The translations under genes and the position numbers were made by a program. A model generated the notes under the pieces. That model saw only the letters and a list, made by a program, of their open reading frames with translations. It ran no database searches and was not told where the DNA came from. This document shows, piece after piece, positions 1-8,838 of a DNA stretch of 64,000 nt; the first letter of the stretch is position 1; each line of letters starts with the position of its first letter. The stretch comes from Pseudomonadales bacterium. Its GTDB lineage: Bacteria; Pseudomonadota; Gammaproteobacteria; Pseudomonadales; Azotimanducaceae. The DNA lies in NCBI GenBank assembly GCA_028281005.1, contig JANQKS010000118.1, positions 1 through 64,000 on the forward strand. The letters are read 5' to 3'.

Positions 1-99
1 AACGAAAATCCACAGCCGTTTCGATGGCATAAAACTGCAGATGACATACTCAAATCCATTGAAAGATTTTGTATGCGAACTTCTAACTCAGGACACTAG
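1..99 (+). pseudogene. 3' end of an IS630-type transposase (cut by the window edge)
   Basis: Frame 1 is open from the first base to a TAG at 97-99 and gives 32 residues. They contain PQPFRWHKTADDIL followed by a short helix and end in NSGH. This matches the conserved C-terminus of IS630-family DDE transposases, which usually reads like NPxPFxWTKTADEIL...RFC.R...SGH. Only the tail is visible, so whether the element is intact to the left cannot be told. Just downstream, GGCCGCT (102-108) and AGCGGCC (131-137) form an inverted repeat that may belong to the element end. Recognition rests on the C-terminal motif alone. Confidence 0.72.
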
Positions 100-621
100 T
101 GGGCCGCTTGGTAAATAGGATTATCTAAGTAGCGGCCGATGAGCGGTTCGTGTCGGCCAAGACCGTACAAAGCGCGCAAACATGGACTACGGCCTCTAAT
201 CCGATATCTTGTGCGCTGCGTGGCGCGCCTTGTTCATACCGGGCGGCGTTGGCGCTTGGACTTTGCCAAGAACAACTTCCGCCTCGACCGGCTTATTCAC
301 GCCGCCTTCCAGTTGGAATAGCGTTCCAACATATAACCGATCCAGCATGCTGGATACAGCAGGGTTGCCCGACACAAGCAAACCGAAAACACATGAACAT
401 TGATCAGCAAACCGAAACAACGTGTCTGTCTTGGCGTATGCGTCCAACCAACCGCCACAAAATGACCAGCCAAGACAATCCAGCTACCAAACCTATACTT
501 CATTACCTTTAACCGGGGATCTGGAAAGACGTCACCCCAAGGCGGGCTACGGTTGATCAGCCAGCTAGGATCGGAGATGCTGCCGGTGATTCTGAACAAC
601 AAAAGTGAAGTGAACCATCGT
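100..621. other. Gene-poor stretch left of the SDR gene
   Basis: About 520 bases without a convincing gene. Overlapping open frames on both strands give low-complexity, unrecognisable translations with no ribosome binding site. The only structure seen is the GGCCGCT/AGCGGCC inverted repeat at 102-137 next to the transposase tail. It is probably IS-flanking or degenerated sequence carrying the upstream region of the SDR gene. Confidence 0.5.
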
Positions 622-1392
622 ATGGGTCGACTGCAGGATAAGGTGGCGCTGATAACCGGCGGCGCCTCGGGATTGGGACGCGGCATCGCACAGCGCTTTT
701 GTGAAGAAGGGGCCACGACCTTTATCAGTGACATCAACGACGAGTTAGGCGCCGCCACCGCAAATGCGCTGGGCGCCACTTACCTGCGGCAAAACGTTGC
801 CGACGAAGCGCAGTGGCAAGCGGTGATCCAAACGGTTGTCGAGCGAGGCGGTCGCCTGGATATCCTCGTCAACAACGCCGGTATCTTCAGCAATTGCCCA
901 GTGGATGAAACACCCCTGGAGCAGTGGCAGCAGGTATTGGATGTCAATCTCACCGGTGTCTTTCTCGGTTGCAAACACGGTGTACGCGCCATGAAAACCA
1001 ACCCCGGCGGACCAGCGGGTTCAATTATCAATTTGTCTTCAGTGGTTGGCCTACGCGGCCAGCTTGGCGGCGCCTCCTACTCCGCCAGCAAAGGCGGCGT
1101 ACGTCTATTAACCAAAACCGTGGCGGTGGAAAACGCCCCCCACGGCATTCGCTGCAACTCGATCCATCCCGGCGTCATCGACACACCGATCATGGACCCC
1201 ATGTTTGCGGCGGCACCTGACCCAACAGCTCTGCGGCAACAGATCGAACGCACGTTGCCGATTGGCTACATGGGAGATCCGGCGCGGGACATCGGCAATA
1301 TGGCAGTTTACCTGGGGGCGGACGAAAGCCTTTACATCACCGGCACCGAGATGGTGGTGGACGGCGGCATGACGGTGGGGTTGCCGCACTAA
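622..1392 (+). CDS. SDR family NAD-dependent oxidoreductase
   Basis: A classical short-chain dehydrogenase/reductase of 256 residues, the usual size for the family. The Rossmann motif TGGASGLG is at about residues 12-19, and an acidic residue (Asp37) at the end of beta-2 favours NAD(H) over NADP(H). NNAG is at 84-87. The catalytic set is Ser140, Tyr153 and Lys157 in YSASK. The C-terminus has the common GTEMVVDGG ending. I chose the ATG at 622 because the fold starts immediately there; in-frame starts at 553 (TTG) and 577 would add a tail unlike SDRs. The substrate is unknown; nearby genes suggest an alcohol/ketone step in catabolism. A terminator-like hairpin follows. Confidence 0.9.
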   Translation: MGRLQDKVALITGGASGLGRGIAQRFCEEGATTFISDINDELGAATANALGATYLRQNVADEAQWQAVIQTVVERGGRLDILVNNAGIFSNCPVDETPLEQWQQVLDVNLTGVFLGCKHGVRAMKTNPGGPAGSIINLSSVVGLRGQLGGASYSASKGGVRLLTKTVAVENAPHGIRCNSIHPGVIDTPIMDPMFAAAPDPTALRQQIERTLPIGYMGDPARDIGNMAVYLGADESLYITGTEMVVDGGMTVGLPH

Positions 1393-1444
1393 TTCCGACT
1401 TAATCCCTATTGAGGCAAGGCAAACGCCACCAGTTCGCCCGCCG

Positions 1445-1475
1445 GCCCCACACCGCTGTGTGGGGGCGGTTTGTT
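1445..1475 (+). terminator. Rho-independent terminator after the SDR gene
   Basis: A perfect 8-bp stem, CCCCACAC (1446-1453) with GTGTGGGG (1458-1465), closes a four-base loop. It is followed by a GC run and a short T-rich stretch (TTTGTT). It lies about 55 bases after the SDR stop codon and before the next gene's promoter region. Confidence 0.65.
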
Positions 1476-1613
1476 CTCACAACCTTCCTCCACAGTCGTC
1501 TCTCCTTTTCACATCTTATCAATGTCTGCCTTTGTGACTACACTGTGACGTTATGCAATTCAAAACGCTTTTTCCCGCCTGCCTATTAACAGACCCAACG
1601 ATGTTAGGACACT

Positions 1614-2849
1614 ATGCAAACATTCTCCAAATCCTCCCCCAGCGGTGAACTGCACGGCAGTTATGATCCGCGTTTCGCGGCCGTCGCCAAGGCGTTCGCC
1701 AACAACTTTGAACAGCACAACGAAGTTGGCGCCGCGGTATGTATTCACATCGATGGCGAGCCGGTGCTGGATTTATGGGGTGGCACAAAAAATACCAAGA
1801 CGACCGAAGCCTGGGATGAAGATACAATCTGTGTGGTCTACTCCACCACCAAGGGTATGGTGGCATTAGCGGCACACACTTTAATCAGCGCCGGTGAGCT
1901 AGACCTGGACGCCCCCGTCAAACGCTACTGGCCGGAGTTTGCCAACAAGGCCAAACAAGACGTCACCGTCAAAATGATGCTGGACCACTCCGCCGGGGTG
2001 CCGTGCTTTCGCGAGCAACTGGAAGACGGCGCCTGTTGTGATTGGGATTTTATGATCCAGAAGCTCGAGCAAGAGGAACCATTCTGGAAGCCGGGCACGC
2101 GCAATGGGTACCACATGATGAATTTCGGCTGGACAGTGGGGGAATTGATTCGACGCGTTTCCGGACAGTCGCTGGGCGCGTATTTCAACGCAGCCGTTGC
2201 ACAACCCACTCATGCTGATTGTTGGATCGGTTTACCCCCAGAATTGGAAGACAGGGTTGCCCCCATGATTCCGTTTAGACCAGAAAAAGGCGCGCCGATC
2301 GGCGCTTTTACCGCGGCGCTGATTAACGATCCAAATTCCATTCAGGCTTTGGCCTTGTTTAACAACGGCGGGTTTAACCCCAACAATGCCAAGTGCCACG
2401 CCGCTGAAATTGGCGGCGGCGGTGGCATTGCCAACGCGCGCGGATTAGCTCGCCTGTACGCGCCATTCGCCTGCGGCGGCGAGCTACACGGTCACAAATT
2501 TGTAGACGCCGACACCTTAGCCGCTATGGGTGAAGTAGCGGTGGCGACACATGAAGATGCCACCTTGCTGATCCCCACCCGTTTCAGTTTAGGGTTTATG
2601 AAGTCGATGGATAATCGCCGCGAGCAAGCAGTGACCAAAGACAGCGCCATTTTGGGCGGCAGCGCGTTTGGCCACGTCGGTGCCGGTGGCAGTATTGGCT
2701 TTGCCGACCCTGCCTTGGGTATGAGCTTTGGCTACACCATGAACCGCATGGGGCCCGGCATCCTGATGAACGAGCGGGGCCAATCACTCATCGACGCGGC
2801 TTATCAGTCTTTGGGCTACCACAGCAACCAATCCGGCGTGTGGCGCTAA
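1614..2849 (+). CDS. Serine hydrolase, beta-lactamase/EstB (class C-like) family
   Basis: A 411-residue protein of the beta-lactamase-related serine hydrolase family (PF00144), which includes class C beta-lactamases, EstB-type esterases and LovD-type acyltransferases. The nucleophile motif SxxK is STTK (Ser77, Lys80). A YxxxN-like second motif lies near residue 165 in NGYHMMNFG. The third motif is HVGAGGS near residue 350, with HxG replacing KTG as in esterases. No signal peptide is visible, so it probably acts in the cytoplasm on esters rather than on beta-lactams. It is followed one base later by the peptidase gene, suggesting co-transcription. Confidence 0.85.
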   Translation: MQTFSKSSPSGELHGSYDPRFAAVAKAFANNFEQHNEVGAAVCIHIDGEPVLDLWGGTKNTKTTEAWDEDTICVVYSTTKGMVALAAHTLISAGELDLDAPVKRYWPEFANKAKQDVTVKMMLDHSAGVPCFREQLEDGACCDWDFMIQKLEQEEPFWKPGTRNGYHMMNFGWTVGELIRRVSGQSLGAYFNAAVAQPTHADCWIGLPPELEDRVAPMIPFRPEKGAPIGAFTAALINDPNSIQALALFNNGGFNPNNAKCHAAEIGGGGGIANARGLARLYAPFACGGELHGHKFVDADTLAAMGEVAVATHEDATLLIPTRFSLGFMKSMDNRREQAVTKDSAILGGSAFGHVGAGGSIGFADPALGMSFGYTMNRMGPGILMNERGQSLIDAAYQSLGYHSNQSGVWR

Positions 2850-2850
2850 C

Positions 2851-4983
2851 ATGTCTATGCACGTCTCTATGCAAGTCATGATCTTGCTAGGCTGCTGCTC
2901 GCTGCTGTTCAGCGCGTCTTTCGCCACTGCGCAAAACGTTGTCTCCGGTGCTAAGCAAGAGGCCGAGGCTGCCGCAACGGTTGCCGCCACCTTCACGGAT
3001 CTGGACCTGTTCAACTTGGAGTGGGCCAGCGACCCAAGGGTGTCGCCAGACGGCAAAACCATCGCCTATACACGCAACAGCTACGACATCATGCGCGACC
3101 GCAGCACCGCCCGCATCTGGCTGATTGACCGCAATGGTGACAATCATCGGCCGCTGACAGATCGCGCCGGCCGAGCACCACGCTGGTCACCGGACGGCCA
3201 GCGCATCGTGTTTACCGCGGGCACCCCAGATGAAGGGACCGAAGTGTTTATGCACTGGCTGGCGGACAATCGCACCGCGCGGCTGACGCAATTGCCAGAA
3301 ACACCGGGTGCGTTGACCTGGTCGCCGGATGGCGAGCAGCTGGCGATGATCCTGTTTACGCCGACGGCCGCTGACGCCATGATTAAAATGCCATCGGCAC
3401 CCAAGGGTGCAAAGTGGGCGCCCAATGCAAAACTGATTGAATCGCTGCACTACCGCAGCGACGGCCGCGGTTTTCTGCGCGAGGGGACCAGCCACGTGTA
3501 TGTCATGCCCGCGGACGGCGGCACGCCGCGGCAGGTGACGTCGGGTATCTTCCGCTATGTGAGCGGTCTCTCCTGGAGCGACGATGGCAAAGCCCTGTTT
3601 GTCAGTGCCAACCGGCGCGAAGACTGGGAGAGACAGACCCGTGACACAGAAATTTACCGCGTTGAGTTAGACACCGGCACCTTCAGCCAACTCACTGAGC
3701 GCTACGGACCCGACACCTCCCCGGTGCTCTCCCCCGATGGTACGTACCTGGCCTACACCGGCTACGACGATCGCGCCATGGGTTACCACAACAGCCAAAT
3801 TCACGTGCTCAATTTGGCCAGCGGTGAAGACCGTGTTTTAACCGCCGGTTTAGATCGCGGCGCCAGCCGCCCTATCTGGAGCGATAACAGCCGCGGGGTG
3901 TACTACGCCTACACTGAAGAAGGCGCTGACCGCGTCGTGTATCAGTCCATCAAGGCAGATCAACCTAGCAGAGTGGTTGCCAACAACGTCGGCGGCCTCG
4001 CCATGACCCGGCCTTACAGCGGCGGGCAATTTCACAGCGCCGCCGGCACCACCGTTTTTACTTACTCCACGCCGCTGCGCCCGGCAGAGCTTGCCGTGGC
4101 CGAAGGTAAGGGGCACCGGCTGCTCACGGCGCTAAACGAAGATGCCTTGGCGCACAAACAGTTGGCCCAGATTGAAGCGATCCGCTTCCCATCCAGCCAC
4201 GATGATCGCTCCGTTCAAGCTTGGGTGGCGAAGCCGCCGGGGTTTGAGGCGGGTAAACGTTATCCTCTGATTTTAGAAATCCATGGTGGGCCTTATGCTG
4301 CTTATGGGCCCCACTGGGGCAGCGAGATTCAACTCATGGCGGCGGCCGGCTATTTGGTGTTGTACGTTAACCCCCGCGGCAGCACCAGCTACGGGGATGA
4401 GTTTGCCAATCTGATCCAACATGACTATCCGGGCGACGACTACTACGATCTCATCAGCGCGGTGGATTACGTCATCGAGCAAGGCTGGGCCGATGCCGAG
4501 CGGTTATTTGTCACCGGTGGCAGTGGCGGCGGCATTCTCTCCGCGTGGATCATCACCCGCACTGACCGATTTAGAGCAGCGGTGGCGCAAAAACCCGTGA
4601 TCAACTGGTATTCCATGACCTACACATCGGACATGTACACCTCGATGTTTCCTTATTGGTTCGCCAAACCGCCCTGGGAAGATCCGATGCCCTATCTCAA
4701 CCGCTCACCGATTCAATTTGTCGATCAGGTCAATACCCCCACGATGCTGCTGACCGGGGAACAAGACTGGCGCACCCCCATGTCTGAATCGGAACAGTTT
4801 TATCAGGCGCTACAGTTGAACGGTGTTAAATCTGCACTGGTGCGTATTCCGGAATCCTCCCACGCCATCTCCGCGCGGCCCAGCAATCTGCTGCGCAAAG
4901 TGAAATACATATTGGCTTGGTTTGCGCGCCACGACAGCAGCCCACAAACCGCAGGCGAAAGCGCAGAGGACATTAAGCCGTGA
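2851..4983 (+). CDS. Exported S9 family peptidase (acylaminoacyl-/prolyl-oligopeptidase type)
   Basis: A 710-residue protein with an N-terminal signal peptide (hydrophobic segment LLGCCSLLFSASFATAQ), then TolB/PD40-like beta-propeller repeats (WSPDG-type motifs at several points to about residue 440), then an alpha/beta-hydrolase domain. The catalytic triad is readable: Ser558 in GGSGGG, Asp639 in EQDWRTP and His671 in SSHAIS. HGGPYAAYG forms the oxyanion region. This is the classical S9C layout and length. It probably degrades peptides in the periplasm. It starts one base after the serine hydrolase stop, and its own stop overlaps the next start (GTGA). Confidence 0.9.
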   Translation: MSMHVSMQVMILLGCCSLLFSASFATAQNVVSGAKQEAEAAATVAATFTDLDLFNLEWASDPRVSPDGKTIAYTRNSYDIMRDRSTARIWLIDRNGDNHRPLTDRAGRAPRWSPDGQRIVFTAGTPDEGTEVFMHWLADNRTARLTQLPETPGALTWSPDGEQLAMILFTPTAADAMIKMPSAPKGAKWAPNAKLIESLHYRSDGRGFLREGTSHVYVMPADGGTPRQVTSGIFRYVSGLSWSDDGKALFVSANRREDWERQTRDTEIYRVELDTGTFSQLTERYGPDTSPVLSPDGTYLAYTGYDDRAMGYHNSQIHVLNLASGEDRVLTAGLDRGASRPIWSDNSRGVYYAYTEEGADRVVYQSIKADQPSRVVANNVGGLAMTRPYSGGQFHSAAGTTVFTYSTPLRPAELAVAEGKGHRLLTALNEDALAHKQLAQIEAIRFPSSHDDRSVQAWVAKPPGFEAGKRYPLILEIHGGPYAAYGPHWGSEIQLMAAAGYLVLYVNPRGSTSYGDEFANLIQHDYPGDDYYDLISAVDYVIEQGWADAERLFVTGGSGGGILSAWIITRTDRFRAAVAQKPVINWYSMTYTSDMYTSMFPYWFAKPPWEDPMPYLNRSPIQFVDQVNTPTMLLTGEQDWRTPMSESEQFYQALQLNGVKSALVRIPESSHAISARPSNLLRKVKYILAWFARHDSSPQTAGESAEDIKP

Positions 4984-5606
4984 ATCTAGCCAAACTGCGC
5001 GACGCCGAAGCCCTGTTCATGCAGAAGTACCCCGGCGGCTTTGAGCACGAAGAGATGCAAAGGATCGGCAAAAAACACAACGTGCCGAAGCTGGTGGAGT
5101 TTGCACAAAACGTGCTGGCGAAAAAGAACTTTGCCCAGCAAGGCCAGGTGCTCGACAACATCGTCAAGACCATCACCCGCTCCTCCATGGTGTCGATGTT
5201 CGAAAAACCCAAATTCCGTGATTACGTGAACGGGTTAAACCGCGAGGACCGCGCCTTTCTGGCGCAAGGCTTCAAACGTCTACTGCACGGCAAACAGGAG
5301 CAGGGCTTTAACGACGTCATCGATGTGCTGGTGGAAGGCAAATTGGCAAAATGGAGCTTAATCAGCGCCATACCCATGTACTACCGACCCCAGCGGGATG
5401 TGTTTGTTAAACCCACCACCACCAAAAACGTCATCCGCCAATTTGAATTAGACCATTTGGTGTATCGGCCGTTACCTTCCTGGGAGTTTTATCGGGACTA
5501 TCGCGCGGCGATCGAGGAGATGAAAGCCGCGGTAGACCCCTCCCTGTCACCCAGCAATGCGGCGTTTACGGGGTTTTTGATGATGTCCACCGCGGTCGAC
5601 GAGTAG
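4980..5606 (+). CDS. Conserved hypothetical protein, 208 aa
   Basis: I do not recognise the family. The GTG start overlaps the peptidase stop in GTGA (4980-4983), so the gene is translationally coupled to it. The protein is soluble, helical in character and rich in Lys/Arg/Glu, with no signal peptide, membrane segment or cysteine motif. A first part (about 1-120) has short charged helices, and a second part contains YYRPQRDVFVKPTTTK and aromatic-rich segments. Codon use matches the neighbours and the coupling is tight, so it is very likely a real gene. Function is unknown. Confidence 0.7.
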   Translation: MNLAKLRDAEALFMQKYPGGFEHEEMQRIGKKHNVPKLVEFAQNVLAKKNFAQQGQVLDNIVKTITRSSMVSMFEKPKFRDYVNGLNREDRAFLAQGFKRLLHGKQEQGFNDVIDVLVEGKLAKWSLISAIPMYYRPQRDVFVKPTTTKNVIRQFELDHLVYRPLPSWEFYRDYRAAIEEMKAAVDPSLSPSNAAFTGFLMMSTAVDE

Positions 5607-5697
5607 GCGCAAGCCGCTCGGTTTAGGGGCGGTAGAAATTTAGCCCGAAAAAATCTATAACATGTAGCAACTTCTTGAGGTTGATTTAGGAACAAAC

Positions 5698-7077
5698 ATG
5701 GCCGAAAGCACCAAACTGGCGCCAGGCGAGGCAAGAGCACCAGGGCCAACTTATCAGGAGGCCATCCAGCGGGACGCAACCCAGCCGCCCCCTGCGTTTC
5801 TCGAGTATTCCTATACATTCATGGGCGACGAAGACATCCCCTACAGCCACTACACCTCGCCTGCCTACGCCGAGCGCGAGTACGAAATGTTATGGCCGCG
5901 GGTGTGGCAAATGGCCTGCCGGGAAGAACACATCCCGGAAGGGGGTGACTACCATGTGTACGACATCGGTCACTTGTCCGCCATCGTGACCCGTACCGAC
6001 GCAGGGGAGATCAAGGCGTTCTACAATGCCTGCATGCACCGGGGTACACAGCTTAAAGAACCGGAAAGCTCCGGCTGGTGCGCCAGCTTCCGTTGTCCTT
6101 TTCATGGCTGGGTGTATTCCTTAGAAGGTGAGTTGATAGAGGTGCCGGAAGACTGGGACTTCCCCCACGTCTCCGCGCAAAGCCACCGCCTGCGCGAACT
6201 CAAGGTGGGTACCTGGGGTGGCTTTGTGTTTGTCAATTTTGATCCCGACGCCGAGCCCTTGGAGGACTTTCTGGGGGTGTTGCCGGAGCACTTCAAAGAC
6301 TTCCGGATCGAAGACCGCTTTATTGAAACCCACGTGTGCAAGCGGCTGCCGGTGAACTGGAAAGCCGCCGAAGAGGCTTTTATGGAGGCTTACCACGTCA
6401 AAGAAACCCACGCCGGCGGGCGCGAGTTCTCCGAACCCATCACCACTTACGACGTGTTTGGCGACAATGTGAATCGTTTTATCCATACCATTGGCGCGCC
6501 GAACCCGCGTATGCCCGAGCCACCCAGCGAACAAGAACTACTCGAACAGATGTGGGGGCGCCGCGGACCCACGGGTGAAGAGGAGGTGCCCAAACTCCCC
6601 GACGGTATGACCGCGCGAGACTACTACGCTAATGCGGTTAAGCAGCAGCTGGGTGAAGAATACGACCAGGACTTTACCGACTACTCCACGGCACAGACCC
6701 TGGATTCCATCGAGTACTTCCTATTCCCCAACTTTTTTATATTCCCCGGCCTGTCGCTGCCAATGGCTTACCGCTTCCGCCCCGACGTCAACGACCCGGA
6801 CTTTGCCTATTTTGATTTGTACTTCTTGCGGCCCAAACATCCGGACAAAGCGCCACCGCCACCGCCGGAACCCATTTACTTAGATGTCGATGACAGCTGG
6901 ACTAAGGCTGAAGGTTTAGGGTTTTTAGGCGCCGTGTACGATCAGGACACGGACAACCTGGCCGCGCAGACGCGGGGGTTCAAAGCTTGTAACAAAGGCG
7001 CGCAAACCCTCGGTAATTATCAGGAAATCCGCATCCGCCACGTGCATAAGCGGGTCAAAGACTACTTGGAAAGCTGA
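5698..7077 (+). CDS. Rieske non-haem iron oxygenase, alpha subunit (first copy)
   Basis: A 459-residue aromatic-ring-hydroxylating-oxygenase-type alpha subunit. The Rieske [2Fe-2S] ligands are Cys112/His114 (CMH) and Cys133/His136 (CPFH). The mononuclear iron site is His233 and His238 (YHVKETH); the acidic residue three before the first His, which bridges the Rieske and iron centres, is Glu230 where most family members have Asp. An AGGA-type ribosome binding site (taggaacaaac) precedes the ATG. No beta subunit or reductase gene is adjacent, so a homotrimeric alpha-only enzyme fed by the neighbouring ferredoxin is likely. Substrate unknown. It converges on the ferredoxin gene with a three-base gap. 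Confidence 0.9.
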   Translation: MAESTKLAPGEARAPGPTYQEAIQRDATQPPPAFLEYSYTFMGDEDIPYSHYTSPAYAEREYEMLWPRVWQMACREEHIPEGGDYHVYDIGHLSAIVTRTDAGEIKAFYNACMHRGTQLKEPESSGWCASFRCPFHGWVYSLEGELIEVPEDWDFPHVSAQSHRLRELKVGTWGGFVFVNFDPDAEPLEDFLGVLPEHFKDFRIEDRFIETHVCKRLPVNWKAAEEAFMEAYHVKETHAGGREFSEPITTYDVFGDNVNRFIHTIGAPNPRMPEPPSEQELLEQMWGRRGPTGEEEVPKLPDGMTARDYYANAVKQQLGEEYDQDFTDYSTAQTLDSIEYFLFPNFFIFPGLSLPMAYRFRPDVNDPDFAYFDLYFLRPKHPDKAPPPPPEPIYLDVDDSWTKAEGLGFLGAVYDQDTDNLAAQTRGFKACNKGAQTLGNYQEIRIRHVHKRVKDYLES

Positions 7078-7080
7078 CGC

Positions 7081-7440
7081 TTAAGCCAGCAGGCGCGCCT
7101 GTACAAACCCATCTTCCACCCGGGTGTCGAACACCTTTATCGGCACCCGGGTAAGCTGCCCAACCGCTTCACCGTCTACCAGCTTGTAACGCATACCGTG
7201 AATGGGGCAGAAGATATAACCGTTGCGGATGCGTCCGCCTTCGAGGGGCTGGTCCTGGTGGGAACAACGGTTTTCCACCACCACAAACTCGCCGCCCGAA
7301 TTACACACCAACAGATTGACACCCTCCATCTCGAGGGCGACGCTGCCATTGTCCGGGACGTCTACCGTATGGATCAATGTCTGATAGTCAGACACTACAT
7401 GCAAACCATTAAGGACGACGCCCCTCAATGTAGTCGTCAA
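7081..7440 (-). CDS. Rieske [2Fe-2S] ferredoxin
   Basis: A 119-residue Rieske ferredoxin of the bacterial oxygenase type. The ligands are Cys59/His61 (CSH) and Cys78/His81 (CPIH), separated by the usual spacing, in a small soluble protein with no membrane anchor. It probably passes electrons to one or both of the flanking Rieske oxygenases. The start is uncertain: the first start codon is TTG at 7440, inside the end of the upstream oxygenase gene (32-base overlap), with other TTG/GTG codons slightly later. No ferredoxin reductase is present in the window. Confidence 0.88.
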   Translation of the reverse strand: MTTTLRGVVLNGLHVVSDYQTLIHTVDVPDNGSVALEMEGVNLLVCNSGGEFVVVENRCSHQDQPLEGGRIRNGYIFCPIHGMRYKLVDGEAVGQLTRVPIKVFDTRVEDGFVQARLLA

Positions 7441-8743
7441 TCATTTCATGGTAGCGGCGGATGCGCTCTTCCTGTTTGGCCAGATAGACACCTTTGAAAC
7501 CACGTGAGCGAAACCCTCGCTGCTGGGTGACAAACACTTGCACGTCTTCTTCAATCGCTGGCCCGATGGAGTCTTTCTCGAAATCCAGCAGGGTGCGTTC
7601 AACTTCTTCACCCGCACCCATGCCACGCTCCACACCGGCTTCCATACCCGCGGGGCTGCAATACCACCAGTTGTCGAACAGGCATTGCTCCGGGTCGCTG
7701 CGATGTGGTCGCGCGCGCAAGAAATGAAAACCGTCTGACCACAGTGACACCGCAAAATTTGGGAACAAGGTGTAGTGGAAGGCATCGGTAAACTGCTGGT
7801 CCGGTACGTTTTTGTAGTGGCTGAATCCACGGTCGGGTCCAAGGCGGCGCTTGGCTTCCTGCAGCGCTCCGCGCGTATCTTGCGGACGCCCGTTGAAGTC
7901 GTCCGGGTCGATGTCCCAGTAGCGCAATTGGCTGGCCAGCGGCTCTAGGATGTTGCCTTCTTTATCGGTCGCGCCGACACCGTAGCCACCTTCCATAATC
8001 ATACGGTTGTGGCCTTCATTGGAGAGGTCGAAGCGCGTCTCCTTGAAATACGTGTTGATGTTGCCGCGGATCTCTTTGCGGTTGGTTTTGGTGGTGGCGC
8101 CCATGTGGACCGTGGGCACATGGTACGACTCATTAAAGTTGTCCAGCACCACCTTCCAGTTGCATGGCAGCCACATGGTGTTGGCCAAGGTGCGCTTCCA
8201 GGTGTGGATCTCGCGCGCTTCCCACTCTTCCCAGATGGGCCCCAAAAACTCCCGCAGCGTCATGCAGTGTGGGTCCATGTTGACCCAGACGAAGCCGGCA
8301 AACGTCTCGCAGCGCAATTCGGACAAACGCACGTGGTCACAGGGGTTACCCTGGGGGAAGTCATCCCGGTCCGGGGCAAAATTCAGCTCACCATTCGGCA
8401 TAAACGCCCAGCTGTGGTACTTGCAAACAAATCGTTTGACCGAGCCTTTGCTGTCTTCGACCAGGGGATTACCACGGTGCTGACAGACGTTATAGAAGGC
8501 TTTCACCCCGCCGTCATCTTGGCGCACCATGAGAATTTCCTCACGGCCCACTTCTTCCATCTGCCAATCGCCCGGGTTGGGCAGCTCAGATTCGCGCCCC
8601 AGCAACAACCACACCTTGGTCCACATGCCCTCCCATTCTTTTTCAAAGAATTCCTTGGAGGTATATCGATACCCTTCCAACAACGAACCGCGGGTGCGCT
8701 GCTCCGGATATTTCTCGATATCAACCACAGATTGTTCAGCCAT
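7409..8743 (-). CDS. Rieske non-haem iron oxygenase, alpha subunit (second copy)
   Basis: A 444-residue alpha subunit with Rieske ligands Cys87/His89 (CQH) and Cys107/His110 (CKYH). The catalytic iron ligands are His208 and His213 in ESYHVPTVH, and the bridging position is Glu205. The downstream motif EEDVQVFVTQQ carries the likely third carboxylate ligand. A strong ribosome binding site (AAGGAGG) precedes the ATG. It is divergent from the phosphatase gene and overlaps the ferredoxin gene downstream, forming an oxygenase-ferredoxin unit. It differs clearly from the first alpha subunit, so the two are old paralogues rather than a recent duplication. A monooxygenase or demethylase role is as likely as ring dihydroxylation. 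Confidence 0.9.
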   Translation of the reverse strand: MAEQSVVDIEKYPEQRTRGSLLEGYRYTSKEFFEKEWEGMWTKVWLLLGRESELPNPGDWQMEEVGREEILMVRQDDGGVKAFYNVCQHRGNPLVEDSKGSVKRFVCKYHSWAFMPNGELNFAPDRDDFPQGNPCDHVRLSELRCETFAGFVWVNMDPHCMTLREFLGPIWEEWEAREIHTWKRTLANTMWLPCNWKVVLDNFNESYHVPTVHMGATTKTNRKEIRGNINTYFKETRFDLSNEGHNRMIMEGGYGVGATDKEGNILEPLASQLRYWDIDPDDFNGRPQDTRGALQEAKRRLGPDRGFSHYKNVPDQQFTDAFHYTLFPNFAVSLWSDGFHFLRARPHRSDPEQCLFDNWWYCSPAGMEAGVERGMGAGEEVERTLLDFEKDSIGPAIEEDVQVFVTQQRGFRSRGFKGVYLAKQEERIRRYHEMIDDYIEGRRP

Positions 8744-8838
8744 CTCGGCCTCCTTGTGTCAAAATCAGCCTTGAAATCGTGCATTTTGGCACCACTCATA
8801 AGAAAATAAAACGTGTAACAAAAAGACAGCGGATCAAC

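Noticed and set aside
297-779. A 160-residue open frame on the minus strand
   Set aside because: It runs over the start of the SDR gene in the opposite direction and has no recognisable fold or ribosome binding site.
1532-1549. Direct repeat TTGTGAC-TACA-CTGTGAC upstream of the serine hydrolase
   Set aside because: It has the 11-base spacing of a Pho box but the core reads TGTGA instead of TGTCA, and the gene has no link to phosphate; kept only as a curiosity.
8009-8809. A 266-residue open frame on the plus strand over the second Rieske oxygenase
   Set aside because: It is the complement of a clearly conserved gene with all Rieske and iron ligands; the translation resembles no known protein.
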